Shown here: positions 31,347 through 40,660 of the stretch, piece after piece
How the letters are laid out: each line of letters opens with the position of its first letter
Position numbering within the stretch: position 1 is the first letter of the stretch
Assembly (NCBI GenBank): GCA_903839405.1
Contig: CAIMCD010000026.1
Location: 1-64,000 of the forward strand
Direction of reading: 5' to 3'
DNA: 64,000 bases
Origin: an uncultured Chlorobiaceae bacterium
Lineage (GTDB): Bacteria; Bacteroidota; Chlorobiia; Chlorobiales; Chlorobiaceae
Program-made: the position numbers and the translations under genes
The notes under the pieces: model-generated
Told to the model about the DNA's origin: nothing
Database searches by the model: none
What the model saw: only the letters and a program-made list of their open reading frames with translations

Positions 31347-32783
31347 ATGCCGACAAAACCCGATAATTGTACCATTGTTATTTTTGGCGCGAGCAGCGAT
31401 CTGGCCGCCCGCAAACTCTTTCCTTCACTCTGTGAGCTTGCCCTCTGGGGCCATCTGCCCCAAGAGTACCGCATCATAGGAGTCGGCCGCGCTCTCTTCT
31501 CCCATGAGGAGTTCCGTTCACAGGTTTATGAAAAGCTTTTAAGGTTTGCTCCTGCCACTCTGCAGGATGAAAACTTTTTTACCGCATTCTCTCAACGGCT
31601 CTTCTATGTCAGGGCGGATATGTCGGAGGTTACGGGCTATCATGATCTCTATAAAGAGATTATGGAGGCTTCCCAAGAGCCGGATACCTGCAGTCATATT
31701 CTCTTTTATCTTGCAACGCCTCCAGCTCTTGCGCCTGTTATTGTCCGAAATCTTCAGCTTGCCGGACTTGGTGAAAAAACACTCTCCTGCGGCGGATGGC
31801 GCAAACTCATTGTTGAAAAACCCTACGGACGCGATCTCGAGACGGCGCGTGAACTGAATGGTGTTATCGGGGGTGTTTTCAGTGAAGCGCGGGTTTTCCG
31901 GATTGATCACTACCTCGGCAAGGAGACGGTGCAGAATATCATGGTTTTCCGCTTCTCCAACGGCATTTTTGAGCCGTTGTGGAACCGACAGTTCATTGCC
32001 AATGTCACCATCACCATTGCGGAGGATTTTGGTATCCGCGACCGAGGTGCCTTCTATGAAGAGGCCGGACTCTTGCGGGATATTTTGCAGAATCACGGGT
32101 TGCAGCTTCTTGCCGCCGTGGCCATGGAGCCGCCGGTTGATCTTTCAGCCGATGCCGTGCGTGACGAAAAAGCCAAGGTTCTGCGTTCCATTCGCCCCTT
32201 TACTCCGCAAAACGCTGAACACGCCGTGGTGCTTGGGCAGTATGAAGGGTATTGTGCGGAAAAAAATGTGGATCCAAACTCCACGGTTGAGACCTTTGCC
32301 GCAGTAAAATTTTTTATCGATAACTGGCGCTGGAAGGATGTGCCCTTTTATATCAAGGCGGGCAAGAATCTTGCTGAAACCGTGACCGAGATCGTTATTA
32401 CCTTCAAGTGCCCCCCCCAGAACTTTTTCGGCCCGGCCGAAAGCTGCAGCTACTCGGCCAACCAGGTGATTTTGCGCATCCAGCCCGAAGAGACCATTGC
32501 CCTGCGCTTTGGGGCAAAACGTCCGGGTGAGGCGGTGATTACCGATCCGGTCTACATGAGATTCGACTATAAAACTTCATTCACTGCAGTCGGGATGACC
32601 CCCTATCACCGCCTGCTGCTTGACGCTATGGCCGGTGAGCAGATGAACTTTATCCGTCAGGATAGCGTGGAGTACTCCTGGGCGATTATTGATGCCATAC
32701 GCCGTGCGGTTGCGGGCAGGCCCCCGGAGCCCTATGCGGTGCACTCGCGGGGCCCAGAGGGGATGAACCGGATCTACGGTTGA
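31347..32783 (+). CDS. zwf: Glucose-6-phosphate 1-dehydrogenase
   Basis: [38 protein letters not shown]. Confidence 0.97.
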   Translation: MPTKPDNCTIVIFGASSDLAARKLFPSLCELALWGHLPQEYRIIGVGRALFSHEEFRSQVYEKLLRFAPATLQDENFFTAFSQRLFYVRADMSEVTGYHDLYKEIMEASQEPDTCSHILFYLATPPALAPVIVRNLQLAGLGEKTLSCGGWRKLIVEKPYGRDLETARELNGVIGGVFSEARVFRIDHYLGKETVQNIMVFRFSNGIFEPLWNRQFIANVTITIAEDFGIRDRGAFYEEAGLLRDILQNHGLQLLAAVAMEPPVDLSADAVRDEKAKVLRSIRPFTPQNAEHAVVLGQYEGYCAEKNVDPNSTVETFAAVKFFIDNWRWKDVPFYIKAGKNLAETVTEIVITFKCPPQNFFGPAESCSYSANQVILRIQPEETIALRFGAKRPGEAVITDPVYMRFDYKTSFTAVGMTPYHRLLLDAMAGEQMNFIRQDSVEYSWAIIDAIRRAVAGRPPEPYAVHSRGPEGMNRIYG

Positions 32784-33580
32784 GCCGAGAACCAGAAGAG
32801 CTTGCCGTTGAGCGGTTTAACGAGGCTTGCGGGTAGATTCTTCTCTGTTTTGCGAAATATTTGTTCCGCAAGTTCCGCCTTTTTTTTGCCGGTGGTGAAA
32901 AAAAGGATGTTTCGGGCGTGGTTGATGAGCGGCAGGGTGAGGGTGAGCCGTCTTCCGGGTGGCCGGGCGTTTTGTGCTTCAACCGCGATCACCCAGCGGC
33001 TCTTTTCCTGCAGTGCATCCGGGTTTTCCATAAAGAGTGAAGCGGTATGGCCATCGTCACCCATGCCGAGCAACACAAGGTCAAATGCCGGGAAATCTTG
33101 CAATGCTTGAGGCTCTCTCTTCAGGAAAAAGGTGCGGATGGTGGCCTCATACGCTTTTGCGGCCTCTCTGCTATCCGCTGCTTCAGCGGCCATCCGGAAG
33201 AGATGAACCGGCGCAATGCTGGAGTGTCGGAGCAGGGTTTCCTGGATCATCCGGTAGTTGGTCTCCGGATGGCTGGGGGGCAGAGCGCGTTCATCCCCCT
33301 GAAAAAGCCAGGTGCTCTCCGGTAACTCTAAAAGTCCGCTTTTGCTGCTGGAGCATCCCTCCGGCAGCGGAAGGTTGTATTGGCGGAGGAGAGCGGTTGA
33401 GACTCCACGGGCGAGTTTTTGGTAGAGCGGGCGGGGCGAGTTGCCTCCGGCAAGCACGAGGGAGAAGTAGCCGTGATCGGCCACGGCACGCCAAGCTTCA
33501 GCCATGATGAGTGCGGCCGCATGGTCGGTCATTTCTGCTTCACTGCCGCTGTAACGGAATACGCTCTCTCTAGGCTTCAT
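32774..33580 (-). CDS. pgl: 6-phosphogluconolactonase
   Basis: [51 protein letters not shown]; tail-to-tail overlap with zwf. Confidence 0.95.
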   Translation of the reverse strand: MKPRESVFRYSGSEAEMTDHAAALIMAEAWRAVADHGYFSLVLAGGNSPRPLYQKLARGVSTALLRQYNLPLPEGCSSSKSGLLELPESTWLFQGDERALPPSHPETNYRMIQETLLRHSSIAPVHLFRMAAEAADSREAAKAYEATIRTFFLKREPQALQDFPAFDLVLLGMGDDGHTASLFMENPDALQEKSRWVIAVEAQNARPPGRRLTLTLPLINHARNILFFTTGKKKAELAEQIFRKTEKNLPASLVKPLNGKLFWFSAQP

Positions 33581-33780
33581 TCTGTTGCTTCAATTTTCCC
33601 CGGGAAAAAAGATAACCCTGTTGCCATATGCAAACCGTATGACTCGGCAGAAAGGTTCCACTCTATCTGTAACATCCAGATGGAATTACTCGGTGAACGG
33701 TAAGCTGTGCTGCAATGTTTGACTTATTACAGATATTGTACGGTTAAGCGAGATAATAATTAAAGCGAGGAGAACAAATC

Positions 33781-34437
33781 ATGGCGGCATTTGATTTTGG
33801 AGTGAAAGTTGATCCGGTGCTGTTTGAGCGGTTGATCAATGAGCGATATCAGCTCAATGTTTCAAGCTATCTTCATCAGGCGTGGGAGCTGTTCAAAGAG
33901 CATATCGGCGAGTTTGTGGGATTTACGCTCATTACCTTTGCCATTTCAAGTTTGACGGCGATGTTTCATTCTGTTGGCAGCCTGCTTTTTTCGGCCATTA
34001 TGGCTTCGCTTTATGCCGGATACGGCATTGTAACCTTTATGCTGTTAAGCGGCCAGCCGATCCAGTTCAATGATTTTTTCAAAGGGTTCAACTATTTTCT
34101 GCCGCTTTTTCTGGCCAGTCTGGCTGGCGGGATGCTTGTGGGAATAGGGCTTGTGCTGTTACTGGTGCCGGGCATTTATCTTGCAGTTGGGTATATGTTT
34201 ACTTCCTTTCTTGTTCTTGATTACCGCATGGAGTTCTGGCAGGCAATGGAGACAAGCCGTGCCATTATTACCAAAAACTGGTTTGCTTTTTTCGGCTTTG
34301 CTCTTGTGCTTATGGCCATCAACCTGCTTGGATGCCTGGCTCTTGGTGTAGGGTTGCTGGTCTCTCTGCCGGTAACCTCCTGTGCGGTAGCCATTGCCTA
34401 CAAGGAGATTGTGGGCTTTTACGCTTCCGAGTGGTAA
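33781..34437 (+). CDS. Hypothetical multi-pass membrane protein
   Basis: Multiple hydrophobic segments; SD GGAG upstream. Confidence 0.75.
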   Translation: MAAFDFGVKVDPVLFERLINERYQLNVSSYLHQAWELFKEHIGEFVGFTLITFAISSLTAMFHSVGSLLFSAIMASLYAGYGIVTFMLLSGQPIQFNDFFKGFNYFLPLFLASLAGGMLVGIGLVLLLVPGIYLAVGYMFTSFLVLDYRMEFWQAMETSRAIITKNWFAFFGFALVLMAINLLGCLALGVGLLVSLPVTSCAVAIAYKEIVGFYASEW

Positions 34438-34489
34438 CATCAAGGGTGTTGGGGGATCAGCTAAACCATCATGAATCGAGGAGTGATCA

Positions 34490-35209
34490 ATGAGAAAAAA
34501 AGTTTGGGTTTTTGCCGGTGTGCTGGCATTTTTTTTAGCGTCTGTCTTGCCGCTGCGCGCTGAGGAGAGTCAGATTGTGGTATCGGCGGCTGGAACGGTT
34601 TCGGCCAAGCCGGATATGGCGGAGTTTGGTGTGGTGGTAAACTCAACCGCTAACAGGGCCGAAAAAGCTGCGGCTGAGACAGCGGAAAAATATCGTACCG
34701 TTCAGAGCGCACTCCGCTCCGCCGGTATTCCGCTGGAAGATGCTCCATCGGTAAGCTACACGGTGAGTCCCGAGTGGGAGTGGGATCAGGCAACCGCCAA
34801 AAACAACCTGAAAGGGTACAGTGCACGCCACACCATCAGGGTGAAGGTGCGCACTCTCGGCTCAATCGGGCGCGCCATTGATGCAGCCGTGCAGGGCGGG
34901 GCCAATGAGGTGCAGGGTGTCACCTTTCTTTCAAGCCGCTATGAACCGCTGCGTCAAGAGGCCCTTGCGCTGGCAGTACGCAATGCCCGCCGCGATGGCG
35001 AAATCATGGCTCGTGCGGCCGGTGGACGTTTGGGCCAGTTGATTGAAGTGAGTGTCAGCCGCCCTTCACTGCCGGTGCGTTCCAACATGGAGTTCATGGC
35101 CATGAAAGCAGCCCCCTCACCGGCTCCGACCGAGATCGCTCCATCCGAACAGGATATTGCGGTAACGGTTAGTTCACGCTGGCGGTATATCGCCTCTCCG
35201 GTAAAATGA
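34490..35209 (+). CDS. SIMPL (DUF541) domain exported protein
   Basis: Signal peptide; IVVSAAGTVSAKPDMAEFGVVVNSTANRAEKAAAE...VSYTVSPEWEW...TIRVKVRTLGSIGRAIDAAVQGGANEVQGVTF. Confidence 0.9.
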   Translation: MRKKVWVFAGVLAFFLASVLPLRAEESQIVVSAAGTVSAKPDMAEFGVVVNSTANRAEKAAAETAEKYRTVQSALRSAGIPLEDAPSVSYTVSPEWEWDQATAKNNLKGYSARHTIRVKVRTLGSIGRAIDAAVQGGANEVQGVTFLSSRYEPLRQEALALAVRNARRDGEIMARAAGGRLGQLIEVSVSRPSLPVRSNMEFMAMKAAPSPAPTEIAPSEQDIAVTVSSRWRYIASPVK

Positions 35210-35868
35210 AAAACGCGTTTCACCAAAAGCTCTCCAGATGGCGCCGTCCACTGAAAAAGAGCATTGTCGAGCGCTATGCCGAGAGTGGTGATGGCCGGGT
35301 TATTATTGATGTGGCGGCGCGGCGGGTTGAGGATCTCTATGAGGATTTCGACAAAACCGCTCCCTACCATAAAAAAGATCTGGAAGAGGAGCTGGTCTCT
35401 TACCTGACGGAGTGTGTACGTGAAATAGGCCGTGCGGAGTTTGTGATCCGCTTCATGTTTGAACGCTTCCCCTCCGAAGAGTTGATGCAGCGGGTGCGCA
35501 CCAGTGTCCATAAATTTTTTCTCTACCAGCGTGAACTTGAAGTTGCGGCCATGAAAAAAATGCTGAGAAACTCGGCGACGCTGCTGGTGCTCGGTATTGT
35601 GCTTCTCGGAATCTCCCTCTGGGTCAATCACCGGTTTGTGGAGGCGGGGAGCGACTCCCTCTTCAATTCGGTTTTCAGTGAAGGGTTGACGATTGTTGCC
35701 TGGGTCTCGATCTGGGAGGGGTTTGCAACATTTCTTTTGAACTGGGTGCAGCATCTCTTTCTTATAAGGCTCTTTATAAAAATTGCCACAGCGCCGGTGC
35801 AGTTTCAGCCTCCGTCAGCAGTTTCCCCAGAGAGCGCTTCGGATGCACCGGGGGAGTCGCCAGTTTGA
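35206..35868 (+). CDS. Hypothetical membrane protein, coupled to the SIMPL gene
   Basis: Start overlaps upstream stop (ATGA); two TM segments near C-terminus. Confidence 0.75.
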   Translation: MKNAFHQKLSRWRRPLKKSIVERYAESGDGRVIIDVAARRVEDLYEDFDKTAPYHKKDLEEELVSYLTECVREIGRAEFVIRFMFERFPSEELMQRVRTSVHKFFLYQRELEVAAMKKMLRNSATLLVLGIVLLGISLWVNHRFVEAGSDSLFNSVFSEGLTIVAWVSIWEGFATFLLNWVQHLFLIRLFIKIATAPVQFQPPSAVSPESASDAPGESPV

Positions 35869-36142
35869 CAGTGCTGAAAAAAAATGTATCTTTTCCGGAT
35901 ATTTTCCGATTGCCCATTGTTCCATTTTGTGCATAACGGCTCTCGGCCTTTCCTTCATTTTTCTTCGGGAACGCCCGTATAGGCCGGCACTCTCCTCTCT
36001 GTGGAGCGGGCAACTTTTTTCCCGGTTACTCTTTTAAGGGACTTTGCGCTTTCGCTCCCGCGCAGGGTTTTTGTTTCCCATGCATCTGCCGGAAAAGCCT
36101 GATGGCTCCGGATTAACTACTTATACAAGAGTGAGGTTGCTT

Positions 36143-36856
36143 ATGATTCGATTTTTTGCAATGGTTGTTTTGGTGGTGATGATGGCGCTTCCGGTAGCGG
36201 GCCGCTTGGTGGCGGGTGAAAAAATTCCATTCCAGACCAATCTTTCCCAACTCTCCCAATCTCCCGACCTGAAAAACAGGATCAATCCGAAGGTGCTCTC
36301 CATGGCGCTCTCCGGCTATTACTCCCTCAAAGAGCAGGGCAAGGTAGGGCGTGAGGGTATTTTGACCGTTATTGATTTCAACCGCCCCTCGGTTGATGAG
36401 CGCCTGTTTGTGATTGATATCAACCGGGGCCGCCTGCTCTACTCCGGGCTTGTGGCACACGGTAGCGGCAGTGGTGATAACTATGCCGAAAATTTTTCCA
36501 ATGCGTCTGGCTCCCATCAGAGCAGCCTTGGTTTTTTTACTACCGGCCCTACCTATTCCGGCAAGCATGGTTACTCGCTTAAACTGCTTGGCATGGAGCG
36601 GGGGATTAATGACCATGCCGAATCACGAAGCATTGTTATTCACGGCGCAGACTATGTTTCATACGACTTTATCCGCAAGCACGGCCGTCTTGGCCGGAGC
36701 CAGGGGTGCCCAGCCCTCTCGTTTGAGAGTTTTCAGCAGGTTATTGAGCTGATCAAAGGGGGAAGCTGCCTTTTTATTTATCACGCGGCAAATGATTATG
36801 TTATGAAGTCAACCATTCTCAACCCTGAAATTGCCCGACGGCCGACACTCTCTTAG
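36143..36856 (+). CDS. Murein L,D-transpeptidase catalytic domain family protein (YkuD_2-like)
   Basis: Signal-like N-term from ATG 36143; SIVIHGADYVS...GRLGRSQGCPALSFES. Confidence 0.85.
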   Translation: MIRFFAMVVLVVMMALPVAGRLVAGEKIPFQTNLSQLSQSPDLKNRINPKVLSMALSGYYSLKEQGKVGREGILTVIDFNRPSVDERLFVIDINRGRLLYSGLVAHGSGSGDNYAENFSNASGSHQSSLGFFTTGPTYSGKHGYSLKLLGMERGINDHAESRSIVIHGADYVSYDFIRKHGRLGRSQGCPALSFESFQQVIELIKGGSCLFIYHAANDYVMKSTILNPEIARRPTLS

Positions 36857-36871
36857 CACGATTTATAATCT

Positions 36872-38572
36872 ATGTTTGGAATTCTTCTTCTCTGGCTTGC
36901 CTTCTCCCCACTCCAGCCGGTTGCGCCAAAACCTGAAGCTGTGCGGCAGGAGCAGCTTCATACCAATGGTGTTCAGCCGCTCACTCAGAACAACCTTGAG
37001 AGTAACCCGGTAGCGGAAAAGATTCGCACTCATTTCAAGCAGCTCCTTACGAGGAAGAGTCCGGAGGGTGGGCGGGCACGGGAGCTCTTCAACATCCGCT
37101 TTGCGCAGTTCTATGAAGCCCGGGGGTATCAGCCGGTATGGACGAAGCCTGCCATGATTACGGAGCTGATCAGTGCGGTTGAGGCTGCCGGGGATGACGG
37201 GCTTGACTCTAGAGACTATCACCTGCAGGAGATTCGGGAGTATTTCCAAAAGCCGCCGGCCACCCCGGAGTTGCAGGCCTGTTACGACCTGCTTTTGAGC
37301 GATACCTTTCTTACCCTTGCCAGCCATCTGCATTATGGCAAGGTTGATCCGGTGAGCCTTGATACAAACTGGAATCTCAGCAATGCCGCAAGCCGCACGG
37401 CTTGGGAGTTGCGGCTTCAGAATGCCCTTGCCTCAGAACAGGTTTCGGCCATTTTGAAGGAGCTTCGTCCGCAGCACCCAAAATATGAGCTGCTCCGGAA
37501 AGGGCTTGCCCGATACCGGGCCATTGCCCGGAGTGGTGGCTGGCATGGTGTGTCGGACGGGCCGCCGCTGAAAGAGGGGATGCGGGACAGTCGTGTTCAG
37601 CAACTGCGTCGCCGGCTTGAAGCATCGGGCTGGCTTGTTGCCGCAAAAGCACCAGCCTCACAGCTCTATAACCGTGAGGTGGCTGAAGGGGTCAAGCGTT
37701 TTCAGGAGAGTTGCGGCATGAAACCGGACGGTGTAGCTGGAGTTGCAACCCTCAAAATGCTCAATATTCCTCTTGAGCGCCGCATTGAAGAGATACGCAT
37801 CAACCTTGAGCGCTACCGCTGGTTTCTCGGCGACCTTGGCCCGACCTACGTGATGGTCAACATCGCAAGCTTTACCCTGCACTATGTTGAGAACAACAGT
37901 TTCAAGTGGGGCACACGGGTGATTGTTGGAAAGCCGGCGCGCGAAACGCCGATCTTCAAGGCCGATATGCAGTATATTGTTTTTAATCCCCAATGGGTGA
38001 TTCCGCCAACCATTCTCGGAAAGGATGCGCTTCCGGCAATCCGCAAAAGCCGCTCCTATCTCGCAACCAAAAAGCTGAGCGTTATTGACCGTAACGGTCA
38101 TCAGGTTGATCCAGAATCGGTTAACTGGTCACAATACTCGGGCGCCAACTTCCCCTACCGTCTGCAGCAGAGTTCGGGCGATCACGGTGCGCTCGGCCGG
38201 ATCAAGTTTATGCTGCCGAACCCGCATGTTGTTTACCTGCACGACACGCCGACCAAAGATCTCTTTGAAAAGAGTTCCCGAACCTTCAGTTCCGGCTGCA
38301 TCAGGGTTGAAAATCCGCTGGATCTGGCGGAACTGGTGTTGCAGGATAGCGTGAAATGGAGCGGTGAGCGGATCCGGGAGGCGATCGATCGGGGCAAGAC
38401 CAGCACGGTTTACCTGCCGAAACGGATTCCGGTTTTTATTCTCTACATGACGGCGGTGGCCAAGGGCGATACGGTTATCTTCCTTGAGGATGTCTATAAC
38501 CGTGATGACACGGTGCTTAAAGCACTCAATAAACCGGTTCCCCAATATAAAATGGAAAGCTGCGGCTTGTAA
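36872..38572 (+). CDS. L,D-transpeptidase (YcbB/LdtD-like) with peptidoglycan-binding domain
   Basis: VAEGVKRFQESCGMKPDGVAGVATLKMLN PG-binding; VYLHDTPTKDLFEKSSRTFSSGCIRVENP YkuD catalytic motif. Confidence 0.93.
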   Translation: MFGILLLWLAFSPLQPVAPKPEAVRQEQLHTNGVQPLTQNNLESNPVAEKIRTHFKQLLTRKSPEGGRARELFNIRFAQFYEARGYQPVWTKPAMITELISAVEAAGDDGLDSRDYHLQEIREYFQKPPATPELQACYDLLLSDTFLTLASHLHYGKVDPVSLDTNWNLSNAASRTAWELRLQNALASEQVSAILKELRPQHPKYELLRKGLARYRAIARSGGWHGVSDGPPLKEGMRDSRVQQLRRRLEASGWLVAAKAPASQLYNREVAEGVKRFQESCGMKPDGVAGVATLKMLNIPLERRIEEIRINLERYRWFLGDLGPTYVMVNIASFTLHYVENNSFKWGTRVIVGKPARETPIFKADMQYIVFNPQWVIPPTILGKDALPAIRKSRSYLATKKLSVIDRNGHQVDPESVNWSQYSGANFPYRLQQSSGDHGALGRIKFMLPNPHVVYLHDTPTKDLFEKSSRTFSSGCIRVENPLDLAELVLQDSVKWSGERIREAIDRGKTSTVYLPKRIPVFILYMTAVAKGDTVIFLEDVYNRDDTVLKALNKPVPQYKMESCGL

Positions 38573-38576
38573 CACT

Positions 38577-39047
38577 ATGTCATTTCCGGTTGCTTTTTCG
38601 CTTCAATGGGAGTTCACGACCTCCTCTGCTCCCGATCAGGTTTTTGCGCTATTGGCCGACGTTCCCCGCTCGGCTTCCCATTTTCCGAAAGTCGGTCAAC
38701 TGGTTGATCTCGGCGGCAACACCTACCGCTGGGAGATGGAAAAGATCGGCATCGGTGGCTATACCCTGCAGCAGACCATCTACGCCTGTCGCTACAGCGC
38801 TGACGCCGCTGCACTGCAGGTTGGCTGGACGCCGGTTGCCGGAGTCGGAAACGGGATTGTGGAAGGGGGGTGGCAGGTCACCCCAAACGCGGGCGGCTCA
38901 ACGGTTACCTTCACAACCAAAGGCGAGCTGAGCGTCGATTTCCCCTCCTTCCTCCAGTTCATCATCGCCCCCCTCGTTCAGTTGGAGTTCACCGGCCTGA
39001 TAGAGAGCTACATTAAAAACCTGCAGGAGAGCTTCAGCAAGTTGTGA
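38577..39047 (+). CDS. SRPBCC-family (START-like/polyketide cyclase-type) protein
   Basis: WEFTTSSAPDQVFALLADVPRSASHFPKVGQLVDLGGNTYRWEM. Confidence 0.75.
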   Translation: MSFPVAFSLQWEFTTSSAPDQVFALLADVPRSASHFPKVGQLVDLGGNTYRWEMEKIGIGGYTLQQTIYACRYSADAAALQVGWTPVAGVGNGIVEGGWQVTPNAGGSTVTFTTKGELSVDFPSFLQFIIAPLVQLEFTGLIESYIKNLQESFSKL

Positions 39048-39117
39048 CGAGGGTTTAAGGCTGAAGACATCTCTTTCTATGCCCCTGATGGGCTACGGTG
39101 CTGGTTGAAAAATGAGG

Positions 39118-40335
39118 TCACGCGCTTTGGGGCAGGCGGCCGTTCCAGCAGCGGAGCGGCTCTTTTTCGATCATGATGGTGCAATAGTTGCACATGGTGC
39201 ATCGCGAAACATTTTGCTTCCCCTCCTCGAACTTCCTGACGAGGGAGGGTTCGATAATGAAGGGGCGACACATGGAGACGAAATCGGCCGCTCCGTCCGT
39301 AATAGCCCGTGATGCATCGTCGAGGGTATGCATCCCACCAACCACCACCACCGGGATTGAAACTGCCTTCCTGATGAGAGCCGCCACCTCAAGGTTGTAT
39401 GAACGGTATGGCTTCGGGCTCGCCGGACCGATCAGCGGCAGGATGCGGGCAAACCCCGGCCTCAGCATTTTTGGTAGAGCGGCCACCTTGAAATTGGCTG
39501 CGAGCAGCGCGTCGGTCGGTATCTTGGGCCCCCGCATGACCGCCAGCCCTTCGCTAATCGTACCGGAAGATATCTCCAAAGCGGAGCACCCGGATGCCTC
39601 CAGCATCTTCGCGATCTTCACCGCCTCATCAGGGCGCATCCCGCCCTTCATGCCATCGTAACCGTTCATTTTTGCCAGCACCGGATAATCCCCGAGCCGG
39701 TGCCGGATCCCCTTCATGATCTCTGAAACGATCCGGAAGCGGTTTTCGAGAGAGCCGCCCCAGCGATCCCGCCTTCGGTTGGTGTAGCCGGAGAGAAACT
39801 GCGCCAGAAGGTAGCCGTGCGCCAGATGCAACTGCACCCCGTCGAAACCCGCAGTCTGCACTCGTGTTGCTGCATCCACAAAGGCTTCGATGATCTTCCT
39901 TATCCCATCTTCCGTCAGCTCCTGCGGCACCTCCTCGCTGAAATAACGGTCGCGTAGCGGTGAAGGAGCAACCGTGCTCATGCCGGTCACAGCCGAACGG
40001 GTCTGACTGCCGCAATGGGCAATCTGCATAATTATCGGCACGCCCTCCTGGTGCACCGCGTCAACGAGCCGCCGGTAAGCCGGTACCAGCCGGTCGTCAT
40101 GCATCATCAGCATCCCGGGGAAACTGCACCTGCCCTGGGGCAGCACACCTGCATAGCCGGTAATAATGGCGCCAACACCGCCCCTTGCAAGGCGGAGATA
40201 GAGCTTTTCAAGCGACTCCAGCGGTGCCCCATCGGCATCGGCCATCCCCTCATGCGTTGCCGAACGGATAAAGCGGTTGCGAATGGATATTCCGCCGATT
40301 TGAGCCGGCTCAAAGATATTTGGTGATTCCGTCAT
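39118..40335 (-). CDS. NADH:flavin oxidoreductase (old yellow enzyme family)
   Basis: IFEPAQIGGISIRNRFIRSATHEGMAD, GFDGVQLHLAHGYLLAQFLSGYTNRRRDRWGGSLENR. Confidence 0.93.
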   Translation of the reverse strand: MTESPNIFEPAQIGGISIRNRFIRSATHEGMADADGAPLESLEKLYLRLARGGVGAIITGYAGVLPQGRCSFPGMLMMHDDRLVPAYRRLVDAVHQEGVPIIMQIAHCGSQTRSAVTGMSTVAPSPLRDRYFSEEVPQELTEDGIRKIIEAFVDAATRVQTAGFDGVQLHLAHGYLLAQFLSGYTNRRRDRWGGSLENRFRIVSEIMKGIRHRLGDYPVLAKMNGYDGMKGGMRPDEAVKIAKMLEASGCSALEISSGTISEGLAVMRGPKIPTDALLAANFKVAALPKMLRPGFARILPLIGPASPKPYRSYNLEVAALIRKAVSIPVVVVGGMHTLDDASRAITDGAADFVSMCRPFIIEPSLVRKFEEGKQNVSRCTMCNYCTIMIEKEPLRCWNGRLPQSA

Positions 40336-40498
40336 GAACATTGAAGCGTGAAGATTGTTTTTCGAAGTGAGCTTTTGTTGCAATTTGGGAAATCAATCCG
40401 AAATAAAAATTGATCTATGTCACAATCTTTACTTGAAGATGCGGATGGTGGTGGGGTGCTTTGGCATTAACGAGTGATGCGGAGGTCATGATCGGAAT

Positions 40499-40660
40499 AT
40501 GTCAACAAAGATGTCCGTTTCGATACGACTTGATGCGCCTGAAATGAACATCACATGTATTTTTAACTCGATCTATCTCGGGATAAAAGCCCCATTGCGG
40601 TATAAAGGTTTATGGGTAGGGTGTATTAATCTTCGCTTGTCATTGATAGCAGTTTGCTGA
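40499..40660 (+). pseudogene. Possible truncated ribbon-helix-helix antitoxin start (MSTKMSVSIRLD...)
   Basis: Translation of + strand from ATG 40499: MSTKMSVSIRLDAPEMNITCIFNS...; RHH-like first strand, then diverges. Confidence 0.2.
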
